Below are positions 34,831 through 43,494 of a stretch of DNA of 64,000 nucleotides, piece by piece. How positions within the stretch are numbered: the first letter of the stretch is position 1; every line of letters starts with the position of its first letter. The notes below the pieces were generated by a model, which did no database searches, had not been told where the DNA came from, and saw only the letters and a list, made by a program, of their open reading frames with translations. The position numbers were made by a program, and so were the translations under genes. This stretch comes from Bacteroidota bacterium (lineage in GTDB: Bacteria > Bacteroidota > Bacteroidia > AKYH767-A > OLB10): positions 191,553-255,552 of the forward strand of contig JAGVTU010000024.1 of assembly GCA_019136655.1 (NCBI GenBank), given 5' to 3'.

Positions 34831-36966
34831 ATGAATAAACTACTTTTATCTGCATTAGCTATTTCAATGTACACAGCATCCTGTCAGCCTGACAATAAAA
34901 GTGTTTCACAGGAAAAACTCAAGTATCCTGAAACCAAAAAAGTAGATCAGAAAGATGATTACTTTGGAACCATTGTGGAAGATCCTTATCGCTGGCTTGA
35001 ATATGATACAGCACAGGATGTAAAAGACTGGGTAACCGAAGAAAATAAAGTTACATTCAGCTATCTTGAAAAAATACCATACCGTGAAAAAATAAAACAA
35101 CGTTTGACTGAAATCTATAATTATCCCAAATATTCGAGCCCGTTTCGTGCAGGAGACTATTATTTCTTCAACAAAAATGACGGTTTGCAAAATCAAAGTG
35201 TCATCTATTATCAGAAAGGCATGGATGGCACTCCTGAAGTTTTTATAGACCCGAACAAACTCAGTGCTGACGGAACTGCAGCGGTATCACTTTTGGGATT
35301 TTCTAAAGACAAAAAATATGTGGCTTACGCTGTTAACCAATCGGGAAGCGACTGGCAAACCATACAGATAATGGAAGTAGCCACTAAAAGATTGCTTGAT
35401 GATAAACTGGAATGGGTGAAGTTTAGTGGTGCCTCATGGAAAAATGATGGGTTCTATTATTCCCGTTATGATGCTCCTCCAAAAGGGAAAGAGTTATCAC
35501 AGAAAAATGAATATCACAAAATATACTACCATAAGCTTGGCGACCCACAGTCGAATGATCAGTTGATTTATGAAAACAAAAACAAACCACTTCGCTATTA
35601 CGGTGCAGCTACAACAGAAGACGAACGCTTTTTGTTGATTTATGTTTCGGAAGGAACAGATGGTACAGAAATGTATTGTAAAGATCTTGATGCCGGACAA
35701 AAAGATTTCACTTTATTGTTTAAAGGCTTTGATGACAACTTCATGGTGCTGAACAATGATGGAGATAAACTGCTTGTTCAAACTGATGCAGACGCACCCA
35801 ACCAGCGTGTAATACTTGTTGATCCAAAAAATCCATCAAAAGAAAACTGGACAACTGTTATTCCTGAGAAAAAAGACCTTCTTCAGTCTGCAATGACAGC
35901 AGGCGGAAAAATATTTGCATTGTATTTACAGGACGTGGCTACACATGTTCATCAATTTGATTATACAGGAAAAGTTGAACATGAAATAACCCTACCCGCT
36001 TTGGGAAGTGCTTATGGATTTGGTGGAGAGAAAGGCGACAAAGAAGTATTTTACACATTTACATCATTTACCTATCCTCCTACCATTTACAAATATGATA
36101 TTGCAACCGGGAAATCAGAAGTATGGCAGAAGACAGATGTGAAATTCAATCCCGATGATTACGAAACAAAACAAGTATTTTATAACAGCAAGGATGGAAC
36201 AAGAGTGCCTATGTTCTTAGTGTATAAGAAAGGAGTAAAGCTGGATGGCAACAACCCTACTTTTCTTTATGGATATGGTGGATTTAACATCAGTGTAGAA
36301 CCGAGTTTCAGTGTTGGAAGACTTATATTACTTGAAAATGGTGGTGTGTATGCTTTGGCTAATATCAGAGGTGGCGGTGAGTACGGTGAAAAATGGCATG
36401 AAGCAGGCAAACTGCTCAAAAAACAAAATGTGTTTGATGATTTCATTGCAGCAGCCGAATATCTTATAAAAGAAAAGTACACATCTCCTGCTAAATTAGC
36501 TATAGCAGGTGGTTCTAATGGTGGACTGTTGGTTGGAGCCTGTATGCTGCAACGCCCTGACCTTTACGCTGTAGCATTTCCTGCTGTAGGAGTAATGGAT
36601 ATGCTGCGTTATCATAAATTTACTGTTGGTTGGGGCTGGGCTGTTGAATACGGCAGCAGCGACAGTCTGGAAAATTTTAAGAATTTATATTCTTACTCTC
36701 CTTTACATAACATAAAAACTGATGTGGAATATCCTGCAACCATGGTTACTACTGCTGACCATGATGACAGAGTAGTACCGGCACACTCATTTAAGTTTAT
36801 AGCTACGCTACAGGAAAAATACAAAGGCAAACGCCCTCAATTGATAAGAATTGATGTAAAGGCAGGACATGGTGCCGGAAAACCGATTTCTAAAATTATA
36901 GAGGAGCAGGCAGATATTTGGTCGTTTATGTTTTACAATACCGGTGTAACGCCAGTCTATAAATAA
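34831..36966 (+). CDS. S9A prolyl oligopeptidase, lipoprotein form
   Basis: A 711-residue peptidase cutting after proline in short peptides. The N-terminus LLLSALAISMYTASCQPD is a lipoprotein signal with the lipobox cysteine in TASC, so it is periplasmic and membrane-anchored. The DPYRWLEYD segment, seven-blade propeller and hydrolase domain follow. Catalytic residues are S562 in AIAGGSNGGLL, the Asp within DHDDRVVP and H680 in AGHGAG. The family's usual length is about 700. Single gene with its own promoter; no terminator stronger than a short AT-rich stem is seen after it. Confidence 0.92.
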   Translation: MNKLLLSALAISMYTASCQPDNKSVSQEKLKYPETKKVDQKDDYFGTIVEDPYRWLEYDTAQDVKDWVTEENKVTFSYLEKIPYREKIKQRLTEIYNYPKYSSPFRAGDYYFFNKNDGLQNQSVIYYQKGMDGTPEVFIDPNKLSADGTAAVSLLGFSKDKKYVAYAVNQSGSDWQTIQIMEVATKRLLDDKLEWVKFSGASWKNDGFYYSRYDAPPKGKELSQKNEYHKIYYHKLGDPQSNDQLIYENKNKPLRYYGAATTEDERFLLIYVSEGTDGTEMYCKDLDAGQKDFTLLFKGFDDNFMVLNNDGDKLLVQTDADAPNQRVILVDPKNPSKENWTTVIPEKKDLLQSAMTAGGKIFALYLQDVATHVHQFDYTGKVEHEITLPALGSAYGFGGEKGDKEVFYTFTSFTYPPTIYKYDIATGKSEVWQKTDVKFNPDDYETKQVFYNSKDGTRVPMFLVYKKGVKLDGNNPTFLYGYGGFNISVEPSFSVGRLILLENGGVYALANIRGGGEYGEKWHEAGKLLKKQNVFDDFIAAAEYLIKEKYTSPAKLAIAGGSNGGLLVGACMLQRPDLYAVAFPAVGVMDMLRYHKFTVGWGWAVEYGSSDSLENFKNLYSYSPLHNIKTDVEYPATMVTTADHDDRVVPAHSFKFIATLQEKYKGKRPQLIRIDVKAGHGAGKPISKIIEEQADIWSFMFYNTGVTPVYK

Positions 36967-37176
36967 AGACCTGCAGGAACATTAAAGTACTAATTTCATT
37001 TACACAATCAACAGACATAATACTTGTTGAATGTAAACAATATTGAAAATTGTGTTTTTTGTTTGAATGAAGGGATTGCAAATAATCTTTATTCAATTAC
37101 AAAATCAATTGCTGAGTCAATCTTCAAAAACACTAATTCATTTGATTAAGTTGTAGCAATTATCCGGCATTTAAAA

Positions 37177-37203
37177 AAAGGTCATCAATCTCAGATGGCC
37201 TTT
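37177..37203 (-). terminator. Rho-independent terminator, probably bidirectional
   Basis: A 10-bp stem AAAGGTCATC / GATGGCCTTT (one G-U pair) with a 7-base loop. On the minus strand it is followed by a T-run, fitting the end of the SDR gene whose stop is at 37210. The remaining 210 bp between it and the oligopeptidase stop hold nothing recognisable. Confidence 0.75.
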
Positions 37204-37209
37204 CTTATT

Positions 37210-37899
37210 TTATGGAGTATCTGATGCAACAGGTATAGTCTTGCCATTGAAATAAACTGCTCCTTCCTTAACAAACCATGCAATCATGTTAGCCATTTCT
37301 TCAGAGGTAAGCGAGGCTTTATACCCCGGAAAAGCTTTTGCCAACATAGGTGTTTGCACTGATCCAAGAGCTAATGTATTGACACGGATATTTTCTTCTT
37401 TAAATTCTTCAGCAAGACATTCGGTAAGAATGGTCAATGCTCCTTTGGATGAACTGTAGGCTGATAGCCCCGGGAATTTTACACTTCCCTGCACACCGCC
37501 CATACTGCTTATATTAACAATGTGAGGCGATTTTGATTTTTTTAAATATGGGAAAGCAATTCTGATTAAATGTGCAACAGCAAAAACATTGGTTTGATAC
37601 ACCTCACTCCAGTCTTCATCTGTAATCTTTAAAAAAGGCTTGTTTATCAGTGAACCGGCATTATTGATTAAAACATCAATATGGGACCATCCTGCCGAAC
37701 TTAAAAAACTGCTGAACTGTGATTCTGTAATATTACTGATATCAGCAGGAAAAGCTGTGATATTTGTATTTGCTGTTGCCAACTCATGCAATGTTTTGGC
37801 AGAACGGGCTATGGCAAGAATACGATGTTCAGAAGCAAGTAAAGTTGCGAGGGCTGCTCCTATTCCTGATGAAGCTCCGGTGATAACAATATTCATCAT
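37210..37899 (-). CDS. Short-chain dehydrogenase/reductase
   Basis: A 229-residue classical SDR with the NAD(P) motif ITGASSGIGAAL at the very N-terminus, the structural NNAGS, the catalytic Ser in NISSMGG and the YxxxK pair in AYSSSKGALT. I start at MMNIVITG (37899; the adjacent ATG at 37896 is equivalent). A frame extends 44 codons further but that stretch covers the promoter and start of the divergent gene at 37944. The substrate is unknown. Confidence 0.85.
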   Translation of the reverse strand: MMNIVITGASSGIGAALATLLASEHRILAIARSAKTLHELATANTNITAFPADISNITESQFSSFLSSAGWSHIDVLINNAGSLINKPFLKITDEDWSEVYQTNVFAVAHLIRIAFPYLKKSKSPHIVNISSMGGVQGSVKFPGLSAYSSSKGALTILTECLAEEFKEENIRVNTLALGSVQTPMLAKAFPGYKASLTSEEMANMIAWFVKEGAVYFNGKTIPVASDTP

Positions 37900-37924
37900 A
37901 TAGCGTTTTTTGATGTATTTGAAG

Positions 37925-37932
37925 TACCTTTG
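37925..37932 (+). promoter_or_regulatory. -7 promoter element TACCTTTG for the barrel protein
   Basis: An exact TAnnTTTG match, 11 bp before the ATG at 37944, giving a leader of only a few nucleotides, or about 20 if the ATG at 37959 is used. Confidence 0.45.
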
Positions 37933-37943
37933 CAGAAGCAAAA

Positions 37944-38534
37944 ATGAAGATAAAATCAATGCGCAGGCTAAAAACAATTTTGTTGACATTAATGGCACTT
38001 GTGCCGGTGGCGCTTTTGGCGCAGGAAACAACTACTGAGCCACCAAAAGAAATTAAAACGCCTAAGCAAGAAAAAAATAAAATCCCTTTTAAAGACAGGA
38101 TATATATTGGTGGTAACCTTGGGTTGCAGTTTGGTAATGAAACCTATATTGACATTTCACCTCTTGTGGGATATAAGTTTACTGAAAAAGTAACTGCAGG
38201 TGCCGGCATCACTTACATTTATTACCGATATAAAAGTAATAACTATAACTACAACACCAGTATTTACGGTGGTCGTGTTTTCGGACGTTATTTCATTATT
38301 CCAAACCTTTTCGCTCATGCTGAGGTTGAATTGCTGAACATGGAATTATTCAACACCAACAGTGGGGAGTATTATCGCAAAAATATTATCAGCCCATTTG
38401 TGGGTGGCGGATATATTCAGCGAATCGGAAGTAATTCCGGCATTTACCTTATGCTGCTTTACAACCTGAATGATTCAGCAGAATCACCCTATAGCAATCC
38501 CATCATACGAATAGGTTTTAATGTAGGCTTATAA
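37944..38534 (+). CDS. Predicted outer-membrane beta-barrel protein
   Basis: A 196-residue protein with a basic signal peptide (RRLKTILLTLMALVPVALLAQ), a Pro/Lys-rich linker (about 27-50), then eight or so amphipathic strands with tyrosine-rich segments (ITYIYYRYKSNNYNYNTSIY) and a C-terminal strand PIIRIGFNVGL. This fits a small 8-stranded barrel; no named family is recognised. It is divergent from the SDR gene. Confidence 0.65.
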   Translation: MKIKSMRRLKTILLTLMALVPVALLAQETTTEPPKEIKTPKQEKNKIPFKDRIYIGGNLGLQFGNETYIDISPLVGYKFTEKVTAGAGITYIYYRYKSNNYNYNTSIYGGRVFGRYFIIPNLFAHAEVELLNMELFNTNSGEYYRKNIISPFVGGGYIQRIGSNSGIYLMLLYNLNDSAESPYSNPIIRIGFNVGL

Positions 38535-38615
38535 ACATAGTACTTCTCACCTGAAGATTTACTTAAAAAGCGATTGTTATACTGATTAAAATAGTGTCAG
38601 GTTCATGCATTTTAA

Positions 38616-38623
38616 TAGTTTTG
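38616..38623 (+). promoter_or_regulatory. -7 promoter element TAGTTTTG for the rhodanese operon
   Basis: An exact TAnnTTTG match, 18 bp before the ATG at 38642. It excludes an upstream in-frame start at 38594. Confidence 0.5.
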
Positions 38624-38641
38624 CGCATTCAAAAAAAAATC

Positions 38642-38959
38642 ATGCAGGAAATAACCGTCCAGGAACTTAAACAATGGCAGGAAGAAGGCCGTAATTTTCA
38701 GTTGGTAGATGTAAGAGAAGAGCACGAGTTTGAAATTTGTAACTTAAATGGCTTACTGATACCAATGGGAGAAATTATGACCCGTCATGAAGAAATCAAG
38801 AAAGATATCCCCGTAGTTATTCATTGTCGCAGCGGAGCACGAAGTGCCACCATTGTTCAGCTATTAGAAAAGCAATTCGGATATACAAATGTGAATAATC
38901 TCAAAGGAGGAATTATTGCATGGTCAAAAGAAATTGACCCCTCTCTTCCTTCTTATTAA
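38642..38959 (+). CDS. Single-domain rhodanese-like protein
   Basis: A 105-residue sulfurtransferase-like domain. The order is EITVQELKQW, LVDVREEHEFEICNL, the active-site loop VIHCRSGARSAT with the catalytic Cys, and NLKGGIIAWSKEIDP at the end. This is the GlpE/PspE size class and is probably cytoplasmic (no signal peptide). The start at 38642 follows the promoter. It is followed 13 bp later by the DedA gene. Confidence 0.9.
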   Translation: MQEITVQELKQWQEEGRNFQLVDVREEHEFEICNLNGLLIPMGEIMTRHEEIKKDIPVVIHCRSGARSATIVQLLEKQFGYTNVNNLKGGIIAWSKEIDPSLPSY

Positions 38960-38972
38960 TACTATTCTTACT

Positions 38973-39617
38973 GTGGAGCAAATTAAATTTCTTTTCGACT
39001 TTATCCTGCATATTGACAAGCATTTGCTGGAACTGGTTCAACGTTACGACACCTGGATTTACCTGATACTTTTTCTGATAGTTTTTGCTGAAACAGGTCT
39101 GGTTGTAACACCACTTCTTCCCGGAGATTCATTGCTGTTTGCTGCAGGAGCACTGGCTGCACCACCTGATAATCCGCTGAATGTTGGCATCCTCATGCTG
39201 ATATTTTTTGTGGCAGCTTTCGGTGGTGACAACACAAATTATTTTATCGGAAATTATATCGGACCAAAGGTGTTTGAAAAAAATTATAAACTGCTGAAGA
39301 AAGAATATCTATTCAAAACACAGGACTTTTATGATAAACATGGTGGCAAGGCTGTGATATTTGCACGATTTGTTCCAATTGTACGAACGTTTGCACCATT
39401 TGTTGCCGGTGTAGGCAGTATGGCATACAAAAGATTTATCGGATTTAGTTTGTTGGCAAGTGTGCTATGGATAAACATTTGTGTGTGGGCCGGATATTTT
39501 TTCGGTAAACTGGAAATCGTAAAAAACAATTTTTCGCTGGTAGTGATAGCGATTATTGGAATTTCACTTGTGCCAATATTAATCGGAGTTATCAAACATC
39601 GCCTGCAAAAGAAATGA
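38973..39617 (+). CDS. DedA-family membrane protein
   Basis: About 214 residues with the DedA (SNARE-associated/VTT) pattern: FAETGLVVTPLLPGDSLLFAAGALAA, a central DNTNYFIGNYIG, then ARFVPIVRTFAPFVAGVGSM, plus several membrane helices. DedA proteins are flippases or transporters for undecaprenyl phosphate or phospholipids. I use the GTG at 38973 because the longer frame from 38916 overlaps the rhodanese C-terminus by 44 bp; the true start is not certain. Its end overlaps aroE by 4 bp (ATGA). Confidence 0.88.
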   Translation: MEQIKFLFDFILHIDKHLLELVQRYDTWIYLILFLIVFAETGLVVTPLLPGDSLLFAAGALAAPPDNPLNVGILMLIFFVAAFGGDNTNYFIGNYIGPKVFEKNYKLLKKEYLFKTQDFYDKHGGKAVIFARFVPIVRTFAPFVAGVGSMAYKRFIGFSLLASVLWINICVWAGYFFGKLEIVKNNFSLVVIAIIGISLVPILIGVIKHRLQKK

Positions 39618-40357
39618 GGCTTTTCGGACTTATCGGCCATCCACTGTCTCACTCTTTTTCAAAATCTTTTTTCACTGAGAAATTTAAAAAAGAGAATATT
39701 TCAGATTGCCGGTATGAAAATTTTGATCTGGAAAAAATTGAACACTTTAAGAGTTTAACGGAAACACACGATGACCTTTGCGGGTTGAACGTAACCATCC
39801 CTTATAAGACAGCCATCATTCCCTGGCTCACACAACTTGATGCTGTGGCTGCTGAAACAGGAGCTGTAAATACTGTTTTATTTAAGGACGGAATTACTAT
39901 CGGATTCAATACTGATGTCATTGGATTCATAGAGACAATTAAAGATTACCTCTCTCACAATAATCCGTGCGTCTTGATACTTGGTACAGGAGGATCAGCC
40001 AAAGCAGTTTCCTTTGTTTTGAAAAAGGCAGGTGTTGCCGTTCAGATGGTTTCAAGAAAAACAGATGCTCATGCATTAACCTACTCACAACTGACAAAAG
40101 AAATTGTCGAATCACACACTCTAATTATCAACTGCACACCATTGGGCCGCCACCCTGATGTGGATCAGGCTCCCCCCATTCCTTATGACTATTTAACAGA
40201 CAAACATTTTTTATACGACCTGAATTATAACCCTGCAGAAACACTCTTTTTAAAAGAAGGTTTAAAACACAATGCCAAAGTCAAAAACGGAATGGAAATG
40301 CTTATAAAACAAGCAGAAGCATCGTGGCAAATTTGGAATTACTATTCCGGTAAGTGA
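39614..40357 (+). CDS. aroE: Shikimate dehydrogenase
   Basis: A 247-residue NADPH enzyme of the shikimate pathway. Visible are the substrate site LIGHPLSHSFSKSFF, NVTIPYKTAI with the catalytic lysine, DAVAAETGAVNTV with its paired Asp, the dinucleotide loop ILGTGGSAKAVSFVL and the C-terminal DLNYNPAETLFL, KNGMEMLIKQA. It is coupled by an ATGA overlap to dedA. Confidence 0.92.
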   Translation: MRLFGLIGHPLSHSFSKSFFTEKFKKENISDCRYENFDLEKIEHFKSLTETHDDLCGLNVTIPYKTAIIPWLTQLDAVAAETGAVNTVLFKDGITIGFNTDVIGFIETIKDYLSHNNPCVLILGTGGSAKAVSFVLKKAGVAVQMVSRKTDAHALTYSQLTKEIVESHTLIINCTPLGRHPDVDQAPPIPYDYLTDKHFLYDLNYNPAETLFLKEGLKHNAKVKNGMEMLIKQAEASWQIWNYYSGK

Positions 40358-40380
40358 TTCAGCTGAGAACTAACAGCCCT

Positions 40381-40412
40381 TTTGATTGTTAACCATAGAA
40401 AATATATCTTTG
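40381..40412 (+). promoter_or_regulatory. Bacteroidota promoter for the DUF6580-like membrane gene
   Basis: TTTG (40381-40384), a 20-bp spacer, then TATCTTTG (40405-40412): a complete -33/-7 match, 23 bp before the ATG at 40436. An ATG-less upstream start at 40382 lies inside the -33 box and is excluded. Confidence 0.7.
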
Positions 40413-40435
40413 CCACACTTAATATCTCAAATAAA

Positions 40436-40987
40436 ATGAATAAGATTTTCAAAGACAATAAAACAAAATTTGTTGCCGTAGCAGTGGTGCTCGCTGCATT
40501 AAGCCGTGTTTTACCTCATCCTTATAATTTTACACCTATCGGGGCTATTGCTTTATTTGGAGGAACTTATCTGAGCAATAAAAAAACAGCATTCATAATT
40601 CCACTGGCTGTACTATTATTTACTGATTTACTTCTTCAAATGCTGAATCCGGGATATGCATTTTACAAAGGATGGATTTGGGTTTATGGAAGTTTTGCAT
40701 TAATCATTCCTCTTGGATTTTATCTTCGTAAAAAAGTAACAGGACAGAATATTGCCATTGCATCAATAGCAGGCTCAGTCATATTTTATATTGTAACCAA
40801 CTTTGGCATGTGGGTGGCAAGCGGTTTTTATCCTTTAACAGCAGCAGGTTTAGCCGATTGTTATATTAAAGCAATTCCATTTTTCGGAGGAACAATGATG
40901 GGTGATTTGTTTTACAACGCTGTTCTTTTCGGGGTTTATGCTCTTGCAAAATGGCGTTTCCCTGTGGTATTAAAGGAAACTAATTAA
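40436..40987 (+). CDS. Small integral membrane protein (DUF6580-like)
   Basis: A 183-residue protein with about five membrane helices. The opening SRVLPHPYNFTPIGAIALFGGTYLS and the later YIVTNFGMWVASGFYPLTAAGL with AIPFFGGTMMGDLFYNAVLFG are characteristic of a conserved Bacteroidota family that resembles ECF-transporter substrate-binding subunits. The function is not established; the similarity to S-components is my inference. It may be cotranscribed with the cystathionine beta-synthase 50 bp downstream, though a GGCAG/CTGCC hairpin (40997-41011) lies between. Confidence 0.65.
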   Translation: MNKIFKDNKTKFVAVAVVLAALSRVLPHPYNFTPIGAIALFGGTYLSNKKTAFIIPLAVLLFTDLLLQMLNPGYAFYKGWIWVYGSFALIIPLGFYLRKKVTGQNIAIASIAGSVIFYIVTNFGMWVASGFYPLTAAGLADCYIKAIPFFGGTMMGDLFYNAVLFGVYALAKWRFPVVLKETN

Positions 40988-41037
40988 AAATTTTGCGGCA
41001 GTGATGCTGCCCGGTTTATTTAAAAAAATTACTGCTG

Positions 41038-42399
41038 ATGTATTGCAAAAATATTCTTGAAACCATTGGGAATACGCCATTGGTGAAACTTAACAAAGTT
41101 GTTGAAGGTGTAAATGCCACTGTCCTCGCCAAGGTAGAAACATTTAATCCCGGAAATTCTATAAAAGACCGCATGGCACTTAAGATGATTGAAGATGCTG
41201 AGAAGTCAGGAAAACTGAAACCCGGAGGCACCATCATTGAAGGAACCAGCGGAAACACAGGTATGGGACTTGCCATTGCTGCAATTATCAAAGGTTACAA
41301 ATGTATTTTCACAACTACCGATAAACAAAGCAAAGAAAAAGCAGATGCATTAAGAGCATTTGGTGCAGAAGTAATCATTTGCCCTACCAATGTTGAACCT
41401 GAAGACCCTCGCTCCTATTACTCAGTGTCTGCACGGCTTGGCAAAGAAATCCCCAATTCATTTTATGTCAATCAATACGATAATCTGAGCAACCGTCAGG
41501 CGCATTACGAACAAACAGGACCTGAAATCTGGGAACAGACTGAAGGTAAAATCACACATCTTGTAGTAGGTGCCGGCACCGGTGGAACCATTACCGGAAC
41601 AGGAAAATTTCTGAAAGAAAAAAATCCCAATATCAAAGTATGGGGTATTGACACTTATGGCTCTGCACTGAAGAAATATCATGAAACAGGTGTGCTTGAT
41701 AAGAATGAAATTTATCCTTACGTAACTGAAGGTATTGGCGAAGATTTTATTCCTGAGAATTACGACTTTTCAGTAATAGATCATTTTGAAAAAGTTACTG
41801 ATAAGGACGCAGCGCTGATGACACGCGAAATTGTGCGCAAAGAAGGTATATGGGTGGGCAACAGTGCAGGTTCTGCTGTGGCAGGTTTGCTGCAGATGAA
41901 AGACAAGCTAAAGCCGACCGATGTTGTAGTAATAATATTTCATGATCATGGCTCACGTTATCTTGCAAAGATTTTTAATGATGAATGGATGCGTGCCAAA
42001 GGATATTTTGATAAAAAAGGTATGACGGCAGCTGATATTGTTGGCAGCAAAAAGAATGTAGAACTTATAACTGCCAGCGTAAACCAGAGTGTTGGAGAAG
42101 CACTTTCCATCATACATCAGAATAATTTTTCGCAATTGCCTGTTACTCGTGAAGGACGAATTGTAGGCAACATTACCGAAAATCATATTTACTCAGAGTT
42201 GATTAAAAATCCGGAGTTAAAAAACAAACCGGTTGAAACCATCATGGAAGAAGCTATGCCATTTATGGATATACACACTCCAATTGATACACTTTCTGAA
42301 TCATTGTGCAAACAAAATCAGGCAGTGATAGTAAAAGATTTTAAAGCCGACAGAAATTATATCATAACTCGCCAGGATATGGTGGATGTTTTATGCTAA
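41038..42399 (+). CDS. Cystathionine beta-synthase (PLP) with C-terminal CBS pair
   Basis: A 453-residue fold-type II PLP enzyme. The Schiff-base lysine is K43 in GNSIKDRMA, the substrate loop is EGTSGNTG (about 69-75), and the phosphate loop is GAGTGGTITGTG. The region from about 335 to 453 is a tandem CBS (Bateman) module that may bind adenosyl ligands and regulate activity. It condenses serine (or O-acetylserine) with homocysteine (or sulfide); the CBS pair favours cystathionine beta-synthase over cysteine synthase. No haem-binding N-terminus is present. The next gene starts 11 bp downstream. Confidence 0.88.
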   Translation: MYCKNILETIGNTPLVKLNKVVEGVNATVLAKVETFNPGNSIKDRMALKMIEDAEKSGKLKPGGTIIEGTSGNTGMGLAIAAIIKGYKCIFTTTDKQSKEKADALRAFGAEVIICPTNVEPEDPRSYYSVSARLGKEIPNSFYVNQYDNLSNRQAHYEQTGPEIWEQTEGKITHLVVGAGTGGTITGTGKFLKEKNPNIKVWGIDTYGSALKKYHETGVLDKNEIYPYVTEGIGEDFIPENYDFSVIDHFEKVTDKDAALMTREIVRKEGIWVGNSAGSAVAGLLQMKDKLKPTDVVVIIFHDHGSRYLAKIFNDEWMRAKGYFDKKGMTAADIVGSKKNVELITASVNQSVGEALSIIHQNNFSQLPVTREGRIVGNITENHIYSELIKNPELKNKPVETIMEEAMPFMDIHTPIDTLSESLCKQNQAVIVKDFKADRNYIITRQDMVDVLC

Positions 42400-42410
42400 A
42401 AAACTAACAC

Positions 42411-43184
42411 GTGTCATTCGGAATATGCCAGCTAAGCCTGATACCACTACGCAGCGAAACTTCACACCGCAGCGAAATGGTGAGTCAGTTGCTTTTTGGT
42501 GAACATTACGAAGTAAAAGAAACCATTCGGGATTGGATAAGGATAAGATCCGCTCATGACGGATATGAAGGATTTATGCCTGTAATTCAGCATACAGAAA
42601 TGCAGTTTAACGACTATAATTTCCTCCAAAAAACCGGAGCTTTTCTTTCGTACGATATGGTGCAACTGCTGGTACATGACAACAGAATGCAGACTATCTT
42701 ATTAGGCAGTGTACTCCCATTTTTCGAAAATCAACATTGCAGAATTAATGACAAGCGTTATCGTTATGACGGAGCTGCACGTTTTCCTGAGAAAAACAGC
42801 AATCCACAACTGCTTATAGAAAATGCCTACATGTATCTAAATACGCCTTACATGTGGGGAGGACGTTCGCCATTTGGGATAGACTGTTCAGGGTTTACAC
42901 AAATGGTTTTTCGCCTTTTGGGATACAAACTTTTGCGCGATGCCAATCTGCAGGCAGGTCAGGGCGATACAGTAAATCTTATTGATGAAAGTCAGCCCGG
43001 AGATTTAGCTTTTTTTGACAATGAAGAAGGAAATATAATTCACGTTGGAATACTCATCACCAAAGAGAGTATCATACATGCCTCCGGCAAAGTGCGTATA
43101 GATTCATTCGATCAGGTTGGAATTTACAACAACGAAACCAGACGTTATACTCATAAACTCAGACTGATAAAAAGATTGCTCTGA
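42411..43184 (+). CDS. NlpC/P60 peptidoglycan peptidase with SH3-like N-terminus
   Basis: A 257-residue putative D-gamma-glutamyl-diamino-acid endopeptidase. The N-terminal half is a bacterial SH3-like pair (QLLFGEHYEVKETIRDWIRIR). The C-terminal NlpC/P60 domain has YMWGGRSPFGIDCSGFTQMVF with the catalytic Cys, PGDLAFFDNEEGNIIHVGIL with the catalytic His, and IIHASGKVRID. It starts at a GTG at 42411. No signal peptide is visible, so it may recycle imported muropeptides in the cytoplasm (YkfC-like). Confidence 0.87.
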   Translation: MSFGICQLSLIPLRSETSHRSEMVSQLLFGEHYEVKETIRDWIRIRSAHDGYEGFMPVIQHTEMQFNDYNFLQKTGAFLSYDMVQLLVHDNRMQTILLGSVLPFFENQHCRINDKRYRYDGAARFPEKNSNPQLLIENAYMYLNTPYMWGGRSPFGIDCSGFTQMVFRLLGYKLLRDANLQAGQGDTVNLIDESQPGDLAFFDNEEGNIIHVGILITKESIIHASGKVRIDSFDQVGIYNNETRRYTHKLRLIKRLL

Positions 43185-43231
43185 TTTTCCTTTAAGTAAG
43201 AGATAATACCATTCATAACTATTGACCAGGT

Positions 43232-43489
43232 ATGGAAAAACAATTTTTAATAGCTACTGAACCTTTTGCATGCAGCAGTAATGAATTGCGCGACAGCGAC
43301 AGTGGCGAACTTGTGCTGGTAATATACAACACTGAAGAAGTAGATTTGCCTGAAGGATTGTGGTTATCAACGGAAGGATATTACGAAGCTGTGATAAATA
43401 AAACAGACATTATGCCATCAGATGTTGAAGCTTGTCTGGCAGAATTGAGTGAAATTACAGGAGTCAGTTACGAACTTGTTTTGAATTAA
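43232..43489 (+). CDS. Small hypothetical cytosolic protein
   Basis: An 85-residue acidic protein I do not recognise. It starts MEKQFLIATEPFACSSNELRD and has no signal peptide, membrane helix or cysteine motif. It sits 47 bp after the NlpC/P60 gene on the same strand and ends 5 bp before the stop of the convergent glycosyltransferase. Coding composition and a clean start make it a likely real gene. Confidence 0.55.
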   Translation: MEKQFLIATEPFACSSNELRDSDSGELVLVIYNTEEVDLPEGLWLSTEGYYEAVINKTDIMPSDVEACLAELSEITGVSYELVLN

Positions 43490-43494
43490 TTTTT

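Noticed and set aside
40997-41011. GGCAG/CTGCC hairpin before the cystathionine beta-synthase gene as a terminator or riboswitch
   Set aside because: A 5-bp stem with no T-run after it and no conserved riboswitch core; not enough to call either.
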